NCBI RefSeq assembly: GCF_003574445.1
Contig: NZ_KZ984551.1
Location: 318,262-382,261 of the forward strand
Source: Streptomyces sp. YIM 130001
GTDB lineage: Bacteria > Actinomycetota > Actinomycetes > Streptomycetales > Streptomycetaceae
DNA: 64,000 bases
Reading direction: 5' to 3'
Positions 51,281 to 60,117 of the stretch are shown piece by piece. The position numbers and the translations under genes were made by a program. Below the pieces are notes generated by a model. The model had not been told where the DNA came from, ran no database searches, and saw only the letters and a list, made by a program, of their open reading frames with translations. Positions within the stretch are counted from its first letter, which is position 1, and each line of letters starts with the position of its first letter.

Positions 51281-52357
51281 GAAGACGATCAGGGCGCGTC
51301 CGCCGCGCGCCTGACGCATCGCGTCGAATGCCGCCGGGATCCCGTCGAGGTCGATGCGGTCGGTCACCAGGGACCGGAGGTCGAGGCGGCCCGATCGCGC
51401 ATGGTCCGCCAGCACCGGCAGGTCCACCGCGGGATCGCAGTTGCCGTAGACGCATCCCGCGAGCGTCCTGCCCCAGTGGAAGATCTCCAGTGCGTTGAAC
51501 GTGACCTGCTGGTCCTTGCCTCCGATGCCCACCACCGTCGTACGTCCGCCGCGTCGCGTGGACTCCCAGGCCGTACGGATGGTCTGCGCCCGGCCCACAC
51601 ACTCCACCGCGACGTCCGCGCCGCGGCCGCCGGTCAGCCCGCGTACCTCCTTGGCCGTCTTGTCCGAGGCGAGTACGTAGTCCGTGGCGCCGGCGGCGAG
51701 CGCGAGGGCTTCTTTCCCGGGCGACACGTCGACCGCGACGATCCGCCCGGCGCCCGCGATCCGCGCGGCCTGCAGCGTCGCGAGGCCGACGCCCCCGACG
51801 CCGTACACCACGACGGACTCGCCCTCGCGCACCGCGGCCGAGTGGTGCACGGCCCCGTAGCCGGTCAGGACGGCGCAGCCGAGCAGGGCCGCGTCGGCGA
51901 GGTCGATGCCGTCCGGCACCGGCAGCAGGCAGTTCTCGGAGACGACGGTCTCCTCGGCGAAGGCGGCGACGTTGAGTCCCGGATGCAGTTCGGTACCGTC
52001 CGGCCTGCGGGCGTAGACGGAGGCGGCACCGGCGAGTGCGTTGTCGCACAGCCACCCCTCGCCGATCAGGCACGCCGGGCAAGTGCCGCAGGACGGCGCC
52101 CAGTTGAGGATCACCTCGGAACCGGCCCGTACCGCCGTGACCCCCTCGCCGACGGCGAGCACGGTACCGGCGCCCTCGTGGCCGAGTACGCACGGTGTGG
52201 GCACCCGCATGGTGCCGTCGGCGAGCGAGAGGTCGGAGTGGCAGACGCCGGCGGCGGCGAGACGGACCCGCACCTGGCCGGGGCCCGGCTCGGGCAGCTC
52301 GATCTCGGCGATCTCCAGCGGGGCTCCGACGGCGGGCAGGACAGCGGCGCGGACCAT
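51278..52357 (-). CDS. Zinc-dependent alcohol dehydrogenase (NDMA/class III-like MDR)
   Basis: A 359-aa medium-chain dehydrogenase. GVCHSDLSLADG holds the catalytic zinc Cys/His, VLGHEGAGTV the zinc signature, CGTCPACLIGEGWLC the structural zinc Cys set, and VYGVGGVGLATLQAARIAGAG the NAD motif. It likely oxidises a primary alcohol to the aldehyde used by the ALDH encoded upstream. ATG 52357 is 10 bases after GGAGG. It is separated from that ALDH gene by 129 bases with short repeats. Confidence 0.9.
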   Translation of the reverse strand: MVRAAVLPAVGAPLEIAEIELPEPGPGQVRVRLAAAGVCHSDLSLADGTMRVPTPCVLGHEGAGTVLAVGEGVTAVRAGSEVILNWAPSCGTCPACLIGEGWLCDNALAGAASVYARRPDGTELHPGLNVAAFAEETVVSENCLLPVPDGIDLADAALLGCAVLTGYGAVHHSAAVREGESVVVYGVGGVGLATLQAARIAGAGRIVAVDVSPGKEALALAAGATDYVLASDKTAKEVRGLTGGRGADVAVECVGRAQTIRTAWESTRRGGRTTVVGIGGKDQQVTFNALEIFHWGRTLAGCVYGNCDPAVDLPVLADHARSGRLDLRSLVTDRIDLDGIPAAFDAMRQARGGRALIVF

Positions 52358-52390
52358 GTTCTCGATGCCTCCGGGTACGGGGGGGCGGTA

Positions 52391-52438
52391 GGGATACGGG
52401 AGGGGCGGGATACGGGCGGGGCGGGATACGGGCGACGG
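52391..52438. repeat. Three 16-bp near-tandem repeats (GGGATACGGG...)
   Basis: GGGATACGGGAGGGGC, GGGATACGGGCGGGGC and GGGATACGGGCGACGG follow one another at 52391, 52407 and 52423 in the spacer between ALDH and ADH. The spacer itself lacks a gene. Confidence 0.7.
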
Positions 52439-52486
52439 GGGCGGGGTGACGCGAGGGGGCACACCTGACACCCGCCCCCGCCCGCG

Positions 52487-53875
52487 TCAGAACTGCAGGG
52501 ATTTCGTCTGCAGGTACTCCCCGAGCCCGTGCGGACCCAGTTCGCGCCCCACGCCCGACTGCTTGTAACCACCGAACGGGGCCTGCGGGTTGAAGCGTCC
52601 GCCGTTGATGTCGACCTGCCCGGTCTCCAGGCGGCGGGCGAAGGCCACCGCCGTGTCCTCGTCGGCCGCCCAGACGGCGCCCGCGAGGCCGTACACCGTG
52701 CCGTTGGCGATACGGACGGCGTCGTCCTCGTCCTCGTACGCGATGAGGGACAGGACGGGGCCGAAGATCTCCTCCTGGGCGACGGTCATCTCCGGGGTGA
52801 CGTCGGCAAAGACGGTGGGGCTGACGAAGTAGCCCCGCTCGTGCGGCGGTTCGGCGCCGCCCGCGACGACCCTGGCACCCTCGGCCACGCCCTTCTCGAT
52901 GTATCCGCGGACCCGGTCGTGCTGCTTGGCGTTCACCACGGGGCCGATACGGTCGCCGTACTTGGCCGCGGCGGCCCCGGCCAGCGACACCGCCTCGTCG
53001 TACGCGTCGCGGTGCACCAGCATGCGGGTCCAGGCGCTGCACGTCTGGCCGGAGTTGGACATGACGTTGGCGACGCCGACGTTGACCGCCTTGGCGAGGT
53101 CCGCGCCCGGCAGGATGACGTTCGCCGACTTGCCGCCGAGTTCGAGGGCGACGGGCTTGACCGCGGCGCCGGCCGCGGCGCCGATCTGCCGGCCGACCGC
53201 GGTGGAGCCGGTGAACGAGACGAGGTCCACGCCCTCGTGGGTGACCAGCGCCTGCCCGGCCTCCGGGCCGCGCCCGGTGACGAGGTTGAACACGCCTGCG
53301 GGAAGCCCCGCTTCGTGTACGGCCTCGGCGAAAAGCTGGGCGACAAGCGGGGTGTCCTCGGCCGGCTTGAGCACCATCGTGCAGCCGGCCGCCAGCGCGG
53401 GCGCCGCCTTGGCGACGATCTGGTGCAGCGGGTAGTTCCAGGGGGTGACCGCGCCGACCACGCCGATCGGTTCGTGCAGCACGGTGGAGTTCCCGATGCG
53501 CTCCTCGAAGGGGTACGTGGCGGCGAGTTCGGCGTAGGAACCGGCCACCGCGATCGGCACGCTCGCGTGCACGGCCTGCGAGAAGCCGATCGGCGAGCCG
53601 AGTTCGGCGGTGACGGTCTCCGCGATCTCGTCCTTGCGGGCGGCGAGTACGTCCCGCAGGGCGGCCAGCTTGGCGCCGCGTTCGGCGGGCGGAGTCGCCG
53701 CCCAGCCGGGCAGCGCGGCTCGGGCGGCGCGCACGGCCGCGTCCACGTCCTCCACGGTGCCGGCCGGGACGGTCGCGATCACCTGCTCGTCGACCGGGTT
53801 GACCACCTCGATCCCGTCCTGGCCCGCGGCGGCTCGCCACTCGCCACCGATGTACATCGCGTCATGGGCCTTCAT
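52487..53875 (-). CDS. Aldehyde dehydrogenase (NAD+)
   Basis: A 462-aa ALDH of normal length with TPWNYPLHQIVAKAAPALAAGCT, LELGGKSANVI (catalytic Glu) and SNSGQTCSAWTRM (catalytic Cys), and the end FNPQAPFGGYKQSGVGRELG. ATG 53875 follows GGAGGAC. It precedes the alcohol dehydrogenase on the same strand; together they would convert an alcohol to an acid via the aldehyde. Its promoter carries the TAACACCGCTAGTTT site 36 bases upstream. Confidence 0.92.
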   Translation of the reverse strand: MKAHDAMYIGGEWRAAAGQDGIEVVNPVDEQVIATVPAGTVEDVDAAVRAARAALPGWAATPPAERGAKLAALRDVLAARKDEIAETVTAELGSPIGFSQAVHASVPIAVAGSYAELAATYPFEERIGNSTVLHEPIGVVGAVTPWNYPLHQIVAKAAPALAAGCTMVLKPAEDTPLVAQLFAEAVHEAGLPAGVFNLVTGRGPEAGQALVTHEGVDLVSFTGSTAVGRQIGAAAGAAVKPVALELGGKSANVILPGADLAKAVNVGVANVMSNSGQTCSAWTRMLVHRDAYDEAVSLAGAAAAKYGDRIGPVVNAKQHDRVRGYIEKGVAEGARVVAGGAEPPHERGYFVSPTVFADVTPEMTVAQEEIFGPVLSLIAYEDEDDAVRIANGTVYGLAGAVWAADEDTAVAFARRLETGQVDINGGRFNPQAPFGGYKQSGVGRELGPHGLGEYLQTKSLQF

Positions 53876-53910
53876 CGCTGTCCTCCAGGCATCGCTGCGT
53901 CGTCCGACCC

Positions 53911-53930
53911 AAACTAGCGGTGTTAGTTTT
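53911..53930 (-). promoter_or_regulatory. Operator-like AAACTAGCGGTGTTAGTTTT (copy 2)
   Basis: Reversed, it reads AAAACTAACACCGCTAGTTT with arms AAACTA/TAGTTT around a 7-base centre. It shares TAACAC(C/T)GCTAGTTT with the site at 50502. Confidence 0.7.
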
Positions 53931-54002
53931 CAGACGCCAGTGCCTCACGGAGCCGACCGCGCTGCGAGCCGGTCGAACAGCAGGCTCCCTGGGCCCGTAC
54001 CC

Positions 54003-55289
54003 CTAACCCCCGTCGCGGCGGGCGGCCTCCGGGATCTGGCCGGTCCGCGCTTCGGGCCGCTCACCGCGCTCCTTCCTCGCCGGCCGCAGCGGACGGCGGG
54101 GGCGCTGTCCGGTACGCCCGCCGCCCCGCAGACTGAGCCCCGCGGCGCCGAGCAACAGGGCGCCGAGGGTGAGGAACGGGGCGCCGACACCGGCCACGCC
54201 CGCGATCAGGCCGGCCGCCGCGGGGGCCGCGACCTGGCCGAGGCGGTTGCCGGTCAGGCGCAGGGCCAGGGCCGTGGAACGTGCGCTGTCGGGCGCCGCC
54301 TGGACGACCGTGGTCATGGACAGGGGCTGCCCGACCCCGAGGCAGAATCCGAGCACGGACAGGACCACGGCCAGTGCCGCGACCGGCAGCGGCAGTGCGA
54401 CCGCGGCGCACAACAGGGCCGCGATCAGGCAGGTCACGGTCAGCAGGGCGGTACGGCCGAACAGCCGGATCATCGGAGTCATCACCAGCCGGCACGCCAC
54501 CGTGGCAGCCGCCCTCAGGCTCAGCAGCACACCGACGGTGGCGGGAGCGATACCCCGGTGCTCGCCGACGACCGGGAGATAGGCGGTGAGGATGTCGGTG
54601 GCGGAGAGCACCGCCAGGCTGATGAAGATGCCGGCCGGGACGCCGCGCGTACGCAGTATCCCGCCGACCGGCACCCGGTCCGCGCGCTCCGGCGCCGGAG
54701 CGCAGTCGCGCCGGTGCTCGAGACGCCAGGTGGAGGTGAGCGAGACGGCTCCGACCACCGCGGCCACGACGAGGGCGAGCGCGCTGGTCCGGTCCAGTTC
54801 TCCGTCCCGTGCCGAGATCAGCCAACCGGCCGCGACCGGGCCGATCAGCTGGCCGAGCGAGGCGCCGATGGTGAAGTGGCCGAAGTTGCGGTCCTGTTGG
54901 TCCGGGGCCGACTGCCGGGCCACGAGGGACTGTGCACCGATGACGAAGCAGAGGTGGCCGAGGCCCATCACCCCGCTGAAGGCGGCCATCGCCGGAAGCG
55001 ATCCGGCGACACCGCTGAGCGCGCAGCCACCCGAGATGAGGACGACGCCGACCGGAAGCAGCGGTGCGCAGCGCCCGTGGTCGGTACGACGGCCGAGCGG
55101 TACGGCGGCGAAGAGCGGGAGCAGCGCGTAGACGCCGGCGATGACGCCCACGGCGCGTTCGTCGGCGCCCAGGGCGAGAGCCCGGTAGGAGACGGCGGGC
55201 CGCGCCATCGACACCGCCGCCTGCGCGAAGCTGAAGGCGATGACGAGGCGAAGCAGCCAGCCCCTGCCGGGCTCCTGGTTGTCGCTCAT
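54003..55289 (-). CDS. MFS transporter (drug-exporter-like)
   Basis: A 428-aa protein with about 12 hydrophobic helices. Motif A is in VPLGRRTDHGRC, and TIGASLGQLIGPVAAGWLI is a motif C-like segment of exporters. The C-terminal 50 residues are basic and low-complexity. It begins at ATG 55289, 22 bases after the citrate transporter's stop, so it may be its operon partner; the substrate is not inferable. Confidence 0.85.
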   Translation of the reverse strand: MSDNQEPGRGWLLRLVIAFSFAQAAVSMARPAVSYRALALGADERAVGVIAGVYALLPLFAAVPLGRRTDHGRCAPLLPVGVVLISGGCALSGVAGSLPAMAAFSGVMGLGHLCFVIGAQSLVARQSAPDQQDRNFGHFTIGASLGQLIGPVAAGWLISARDGELDRTSALALVVAAVVGAVSLTSTWRLEHRRDCAPAPERADRVPVGGILRTRGVPAGIFISLAVLSATDILTAYLPVVGEHRGIAPATVGVLLSLRAAATVACRLVMTPMIRLFGRTALLTVTCLIAALLCAAVALPLPVAALAVVLSVLGFCLGVGQPLSMTTVVQAAPDSARSTALALRLTGNRLGQVAAPAAAGLIAGVAGVGAPFLTLGALLLGAAGLSLRGGGRTGQRPRRPLRPARKERGERPEARTGQIPEAARRDGG

Positions 55290-55311
55290 GACCTCAGATG
55301 ATCCCCAACAC

Positions 55312-56814
55312 TCAGATGGTCCCGAACAGCAGCCCGGCGCCGAGCACCACCAGGCAGGTCAGCGCCGCCCATTTGACGGTGAACCGGGTGTGGTCGCCGA
55401 ACTCGACCTTGGCCATGCCGACCAGGACGTACACCGCGGGTACCAGCGGGCTCGACATGTGCAGCGGCTGGCCGACGAGGGAGGCGCGGGCGATCTCGAC
55501 GGGCGAGATGCCGTGTGCGGCGCCCGCTTCCGCGAGGACCGGCACGATGCCGAAGTAGAAGCCGTCGTTGGACATGAAGTACGTCAACGGGACGGAGAGC
55601 AGGCCGGTGACCAGGCCCATGTGCGGGCCCATGGAGTCCGGGATCGCGCCGACCAGCCACTTGGCCATGTGGTCCACCATGCCGGTGCCCTGCAGCACTC
55701 CGGTGAAGACGGCTGCGGCGAAGACCATGCCGGAGACGTTCAGGACGTTCTCCGCGTGCGCGCCGATCCGGGCCTTCTGGTCGGGCATGTGCGGAAAGTT
55801 GACCGTCAGGGCGAGGGCGGCGCCGAGCAGGAACAGCACCGGGATCGGCAGCAGCTGCATGATCATGGCGGTCAGCAGCGCGACGGTGAGGAGCGCGTTG
55901 AACCAGTACAGCTTGGGGCGCAGCGTCGGCCGGTTCGGATCGAGGGCCTGGAAGGCCTCGTCGTCGTCCGCGGGAGCGGCGGACGCCGGAGCTCCTCCCG
56001 AGGCCCCGCTGACGGCCGCGGCGCCCGCTCCGGCAGTCGCCCCCGACCCGGCGGACTTGCCTCGAGCGGCCTTACGAAGACGTCCGTCGCCCCGGCCCGA
56101 CGTGCCGGAGTCACCCTCGGCCGCCGCCCCGTCCCCGGCACCGACCAGCACCGTCTCCGACTCGTTCGCCTCGCGGCCGAGCGCCTCGTCCAGGGTGAGC
56201 ACGCCGAGGCGCTTGCGCTCGCGCAGGCCGAGGACGTACGCCAGGAACAGGACGGCGACCAGGCCGACGGCGAGCGCGGGGACCATCGGTACGAAGACCT
56301 CGGTCGCGTCGAGCTTCAGCGCGGTCGCGACACGGGCCGTCGGTCCGCCCCAGGGCAGGGTGTTCATCACGCCGTTGGCCATGGCCGCGACACCGGTCAT
56401 CACGACCAGGCTCATCTTGAGGCGCTTGTACAGGGGGTACATCGCCGAGACCGTGATCATGAACGTGGTCGAACCGTCGCCGTCGAGCGAGACGATCGCC
56501 GCGAGCACGGCGGTACCGACGACGATGCGCATCGGGTCGGCCTGGCAGAAGCGAAGGATCGCCCGGACGATCGGGTCGAAGAGGCCGACGTCGATCATCA
56601 CGCCGAAGTAGACGATCGCGAACATCAGCATCGCCGCGGTGGGCGCGAGATCCGTGACGCCTTCGAGGACGTAGTCACCGAGTTGCGCCCCCTGACCCAC
56701 GAACACGCAGAACAGCGCGGGGATCAGGACCAGAGCCGCGATCGGCGACATCTTCTTCAGCATGATCAGGACCAGGAAGGTCGCGATCATGGCGAAGCCA
56801 AGGATGGTCAGCAT
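55312..56814 (-). CDS. CitMHS family citrate:cation symporter
   Basis: A 500-aa transporter of the CitMHS type (metal-citrate/proton): KKMSPIAALVLIPALFCVF in TM1-2, SLDGDGSTTFMITVSAMYPLYKRL and NTLPWGGPTARVATALKL are classic family blocks, and QPLHMSSPLVPAVYVLVG ends the fold. The central cytoplasmic loop (about residues 210-275) is long and low-complexity (Gly/Ala/Ser), an unusual insert. ATG 56814 is 5 bases from a weak AGGT site. It should import citrate complexed with Mg2+ or Ca2+. Confidence 0.93.
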   Translation of the reverse strand: MLTILGFAMIATFLVLIMLKKMSPIAALVLIPALFCVFVGQGAQLGDYVLEGVTDLAPTAAMLMFAIVYFGVMIDVGLFDPIVRAILRFCQADPMRIVVGTAVLAAIVSLDGDGSTTFMITVSAMYPLYKRLKMSLVVMTGVAAMANGVMNTLPWGGPTARVATALKLDATEVFVPMVPALAVGLVAVLFLAYVLGLRERKRLGVLTLDEALGREANESETVLVGAGDGAAAEGDSGTSGRGDGRLRKAARGKSAGSGATAGAGAAAVSGASGGAPASAAPADDDEAFQALDPNRPTLRPKLYWFNALLTVALLTAMIMQLLPIPVLFLLGAALALTVNFPHMPDQKARIGAHAENVLNVSGMVFAAAVFTGVLQGTGMVDHMAKWLVGAIPDSMGPHMGLVTGLLSVPLTYFMSNDGFYFGIVPVLAEAGAAHGISPVEIARASLVGQPLHMSSPLVPAVYVLVGMAKVEFGDHTRFTVKWAALTCLVVLGAGLLFGTI

Positions 56815-56821
56815 GGAGATA

Positions 56822-56898
56822 CCTAACGTTCGCCTTTGAACTCCCACCTGGGACGGCGGTTCCGGACGACGTTAGGGCGCGAAAACTTTTGTTAACAA
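56822..56898. promoter_or_regulatory. Citrate-transporter promoter region with dyads
   Basis: It holds an inverted repeat CCTAACGT (56822-56829) / ACGTTAGG (56869-56876) and the perfect palindrome TTGTTAACAA (56889-56898), typical of a regulator such as a GntR or two-component response regulator; the binder is not encoded nearby. Confidence 0.55.
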
Positions 56899-57006
56899 GT
56901 AGTTGACGCGCGAGCAATACGCGCAAAACTCCAGGTCACAGCCGCGTGACGGTCGATCGGTCGGATACGGGCCCACCTGCCTGCGCAAACACCCGCGGGC
57001 GACCCC

Positions 57007-59247
57007 TCAGCCGGCAGGACCGATCTGGACGGGTACGCCGTTCAGTACGGCCGTCCCGGAGAGCGGGTCGAGCAGCGAACCGTCGAGCAGCTGGTTGCTG
57101 TTCACGCCGGGCCGGGCGGCCGCCACCGACATCCGGGTTTCCGGGCGGTCGTGGCCCCAGCCGTGCGGGAGGCTCACCACGCCGGCGCGGACCGTGTCGG
57201 TGAGCTCGGCCGGTGCGACCACCTCGCCGCCGTCGCTCTTGACGCTGACCAGGGCGCCGTCGGTGACGCCGAGGCGGGCCGCGTCCTCGGGGTGGATCTG
57301 GAGCGTGCAGCGGTTGGAACCGCCGTTCAGGGACGGCACGTTGTGCATCCAGCTGTTGTTGGACCGTAGGTGGCGGCGGCCGACGAGGACCAGCCCCGCG
57401 GGCCGGTCACGTAGTGCCCGGCGCAGTCGTGGCAGGTCGTCGGCGATCGCCTGCGGGTACAGCTCGATACGGCCGGAGCGGGTGGACAGGACCTGCGGGA
57501 CGCGCGGCTCGAGCGGGCCGAGGTCGATACCGTGCGGGCGGTCGAGCAGCCGGTCCAGGGTCAGACCGTCCGGGTCGGCGCCGAAGCCGTCTCCGTACGG
57601 GCCGAGCCGGAGCATCATGTCGAGCCGCCGCTCGGTGCCGTCGTCCCCGCTGAGCAGGCCGGCGAGCTCTCCGGGGTCGCGTCCGTACACACTCTGCAGC
57701 GGATCGGACACGGCCTTGCCGAGGACGCGCTCGACGACCATGGCGTCGACGCTGCCGGTTGGCACGTCGGGGCGGGAGGACACGGCGAGGACCAGCCGGG
57801 CGAGGATCTCGGACTCGCCAGGCACGCCGTCGTCGGTCGGCACGGGCGCACGGTTGTAGCGGACCTGATTGCGTACGGCCAGGGCGTTGAAGGCGAAGTC
57901 GAAGTGGGGGCTGCGCGACGGCGGCGGGGGCGGGAGGACGACGTGCGCGTGGCGCGAGGTCTCGTTCAGATAGGGGTCGACGCTCACCATGAAGTCCAGT
58001 CCGCCGAGCGCCCGGTCGAGCCGGTGGCCGTCCGGCGCGGAGAGCACCGGATTGGCGGCGATCGCGACGACGGCGCGGATCCGGCCGTCTCCCGGGGTGT
58101 CGATCTCCTCGGCGAGGGCGGCGATCGGATACTCGCCCTTGACCTCGGGGTGGCCCCCGGCCCTGCTGTGCGTGCGGCCGGTCCTGAATCCCCGGCCCGG
58201 GCCGGCGGGCCGCGGCGCACGGGCGGTGGCCGACAGCGGGAACATCGCACCGCCCGGGCGGTCGAGATTCCCGGTGAGCACGTTGAGCACGTCCACCAGC
58301 CAACTGGCGAGAGTCCCGTGCGCGACGGTGCAACTGCCGATGCGGCCGTACACGGCGGCGGTCTCGGCGGCGGCCAGCTCGCGGGCCATGGCGCGGATCT
58401 CCGCGGGCGGTACGTCACAGGCGGCGCCGGCCGCCTCGGGGGTGAACTCGGCCACGGCGCGCCGCACTTCGTCGATGCCCTCGACGTGCTCGGCGAGCGC
58501 CCCCGGCGCGGTGAGTCCTTCCTCGTACAGGACGTGCACGAGCGCGGCCAGGAGCAGCGCGTCGGTGCCGGGTCGGACGGGGACGTGGCGGTCGGCGAGG
58601 TCCGCGGTGCGGGTGCGGCGCGGATCGATGACGGTGAGGGTGCCGCCGCGGCGCCTCAGCGCCTTGAGCCGGCCGGGGAAGTCCGGGGCGGTGCACAGGC
58701 TGCCGTTGGACTCCAGCGGATTGGCGCCGATCAGGAGGAGGTGGTCGGTGCGGTCGAGGTCGGGCACGGGAATGGCGAACGGGTCGCCGTACAGCAGTCC
58801 GCACGCCACATGCTTGGGCATCTGGTCGAGCGTGCTGGCGGTGAACAGATTCCGGGTGCCGAGCGTGGAGAGCAGTACCGGCGGATAGAGCTGGCCGGCC
58901 ATGGTGTGCACATTCGGATTGCCGAGGACCACGCCGACGGCGTCCGGACCGTGCTCCTGAACCAGCGGGCGCAACCCCGCGGCCACCGCGGCGAACGCCT
59001 CCTCCCAGTCGGCCTCGCGCAGCCGCCCGCCCTCCCGGACGAGGGGGCGCCGCAGACGGTCCGGGTCCGCGTCGAGCTGCCCGAAGGAGGCGCCCTTCGG
59101 GCAGATGAACCCGCTGCTGAAGACGTCGTCGCGGTCACCGCGCGCGCCGCTCACGGTGGTGCCTTCGATGGTGAGGGTCAGTCCGCAGGTGGCCTCGCAG
59201 AGCGGGCAGACACGCTGGGCGGTACGGGACGAGTCGGTGGGACGCAT
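57007..59247 (-). CDS. Molybdopterin oxidoreductase
   Basis: A 746-aa bis-MGD enzyme of the DMSO-reductase superfamily. The N-terminal [4Fe-4S] ligands are CPLCEATC and the later CPKG; GANPLESNGSL, RTRTADLADRHVPVRPGTDALLL, NVLTGNLDRPGGAMF and, in the C-terminal domain, HRP/NSWMHNVPSLNGGSNRC and LPHGWGHD. The expected Mo-ligand position (after TLDQMP) lacks the usual Cys/Sec/Ser. Formate-dehydrogenase-like relatives act as soluble or NAD-linked; no partner subunits are nearby. ATG 59247; an operator copy stands 48 bases upstream. Confidence 0.88.
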   Translation of the reverse strand: MRPTDSSRTAQRVCPLCEATCGLTLTIEGTTVSGARGDRDDVFSSGFICPKGASFGQLDADPDRLRRPLVREGGRLREADWEEAFAAVAAGLRPLVQEHGPDAVGVVLGNPNVHTMAGQLYPPVLLSTLGTRNLFTASTLDQMPKHVACGLLYGDPFAIPVPDLDRTDHLLLIGANPLESNGSLCTAPDFPGRLKALRRRGGTLTVIDPRRTRTADLADRHVPVRPGTDALLLAALVHVLYEEGLTAPGALAEHVEGIDEVRRAVAEFTPEAAGAACDVPPAEIRAMARELAAAETAAVYGRIGSCTVAHGTLASWLVDVLNVLTGNLDRPGGAMFPLSATARAPRPAGPGRGFRTGRTHSRAGGHPEVKGEYPIAALAEEIDTPGDGRIRAVVAIAANPVLSAPDGHRLDRALGGLDFMVSVDPYLNETSRHAHVVLPPPPPSRSPHFDFAFNALAVRNQVRYNRAPVPTDDGVPGESEILARLVLAVSSRPDVPTGSVDAMVVERVLGKAVSDPLQSVYGRDPGELAGLLSGDDGTERRLDMMLRLGPYGDGFGADPDGLTLDRLLDRPHGIDLGPLEPRVPQVLSTRSGRIELYPQAIADDLPRLRRALRDRPAGLVLVGRRHLRSNNSWMHNVPSLNGGSNRCTLQIHPEDAARLGVTDGALVSVKSDGGEVVAPAELTDTVRAGVVSLPHGWGHDRPETRMSVAAARPGVNSNQLLDGSLLDPLSGTAVLNGVPVQIGPAG

Positions 59248-59294
59248 CAGCCCTCCCGGGGGCGGCGGCTACGGTGGCGCGCTGACACCTCGGA

Positions 59295-59312
59295 GCATAC
59301 CGACTGGTATGC
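59295..59312. promoter_or_regulatory. Operator-like GCATACCGACTGGTATGC
   Basis: An 18-bp sequence with perfect 7-bp arms (GCATACC/GGTATGC) around GACT, upstream of the molybdopterin oxidoreductase. It contains the same CATACCGACTGGT as the sites at 35664 and 41565. Confidence 0.7.
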
Positions 59313-59401
59313 ACGTCGGGCAGGGGGTGGCGGGAATCGGTTGGGCGTGGGTCCGGATCGGGATGTACTGCGTGCGTACGCCGGGGGCGGGACGTCGTGC
59401 G

Positions 59402-60019
59402 TCAGTCCAGGGACTGGGCGAGGTACGCGTGCAGCAGGACGCGCGTCTCGGCCACCAGTTCCGCGTCTCCGGAGGCGTCGGCGCGGAAGGCGAGTTGAAG
59501 CAGGGCGTCGGCCGCCTCCACGCAGACCAGCAGGGTGCGGCGGAACCCCTCGTCGAGCGGGCGCCCGAGGCGTCCCGCGAGGAGCGCGCCGATCCGGTCG
59601 GCCACCTGTTGGTTGACGTCGACGCCGGACGGTGCGCCGAAGTCGACCAGGGCGAATCCGGGGACGACCCGCTTCATCGCCAGGTACTCGTCCAGGGCCA
59701 CGTCGATGGCGGGACGCCAGTCACCGGGCGGCAGTTCACCGACCCGGTCCTCGATGCGCTCCGCGTAACGGTCGAGGTTGCGCACGGCGAGAGCGTCGGC
59801 CATGGCGCGCTTGTTGCCGAAGAAGCGGTACACCGAGCCGATCGGGACTCCCGCGCGGTCTGCCACCGCCCGGGTCGTCAGCTCCTCGTACCCGATCTCG
59901 TCGAGCAGAGTGGCGCAGGCGTCGAGAATGCGGGCCAGACGTATCGCGCTGCGCTGCTGGACGGGTTCCCGGCGCAGGGAACCGGCCGTCGAACGGGTGA
60001 AGGACACATGTTCCATCAT
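59402..60019 (-). CDS. TetR family regulator
   Basis: A 205-aa regulator with HTH LTTRAVADRAGVPIGSVYRFFGNKRAMADALAVRN at about residues 40-75. The C-terminal domain resembles those of regulators with large hydrophobic ligands. It stands upstream of the molybdopterin oxidoreductase, on the same strand, with the CATACCGACTGGTATG dyad in the gap, so it may regulate that gene. ATG 60019 or ATG 60016 start; GAGG precedes. Confidence 0.86.
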   Translation of the reverse strand: MMEHVSFTRSTAGSLRREPVQQRSAIRLARILDACATLLDEIGYEELTTRAVADRAGVPIGSVYRFFGNKRAMADALAVRNLDRYAERIEDRVGELPPGDWRPAIDVALDEYLAMKRVVPGFALVDFGAPSGVDVNQQVADRIGALLAGRLGRPLDEGFRRTLLVCVEAADALLQLAFRADASGDAELVAETRVLLHAYLAQSLD

Positions 60020-60117
60020 GCCTCGAACGTAGGGTCGGCGGACTGAGCGGGTCGGCCGCCGGGGCTTCGACTTGTCAACGGGTGCCTGTGCAGAGCGAAT
60101 TCGGCGGCAGCCGTCGG

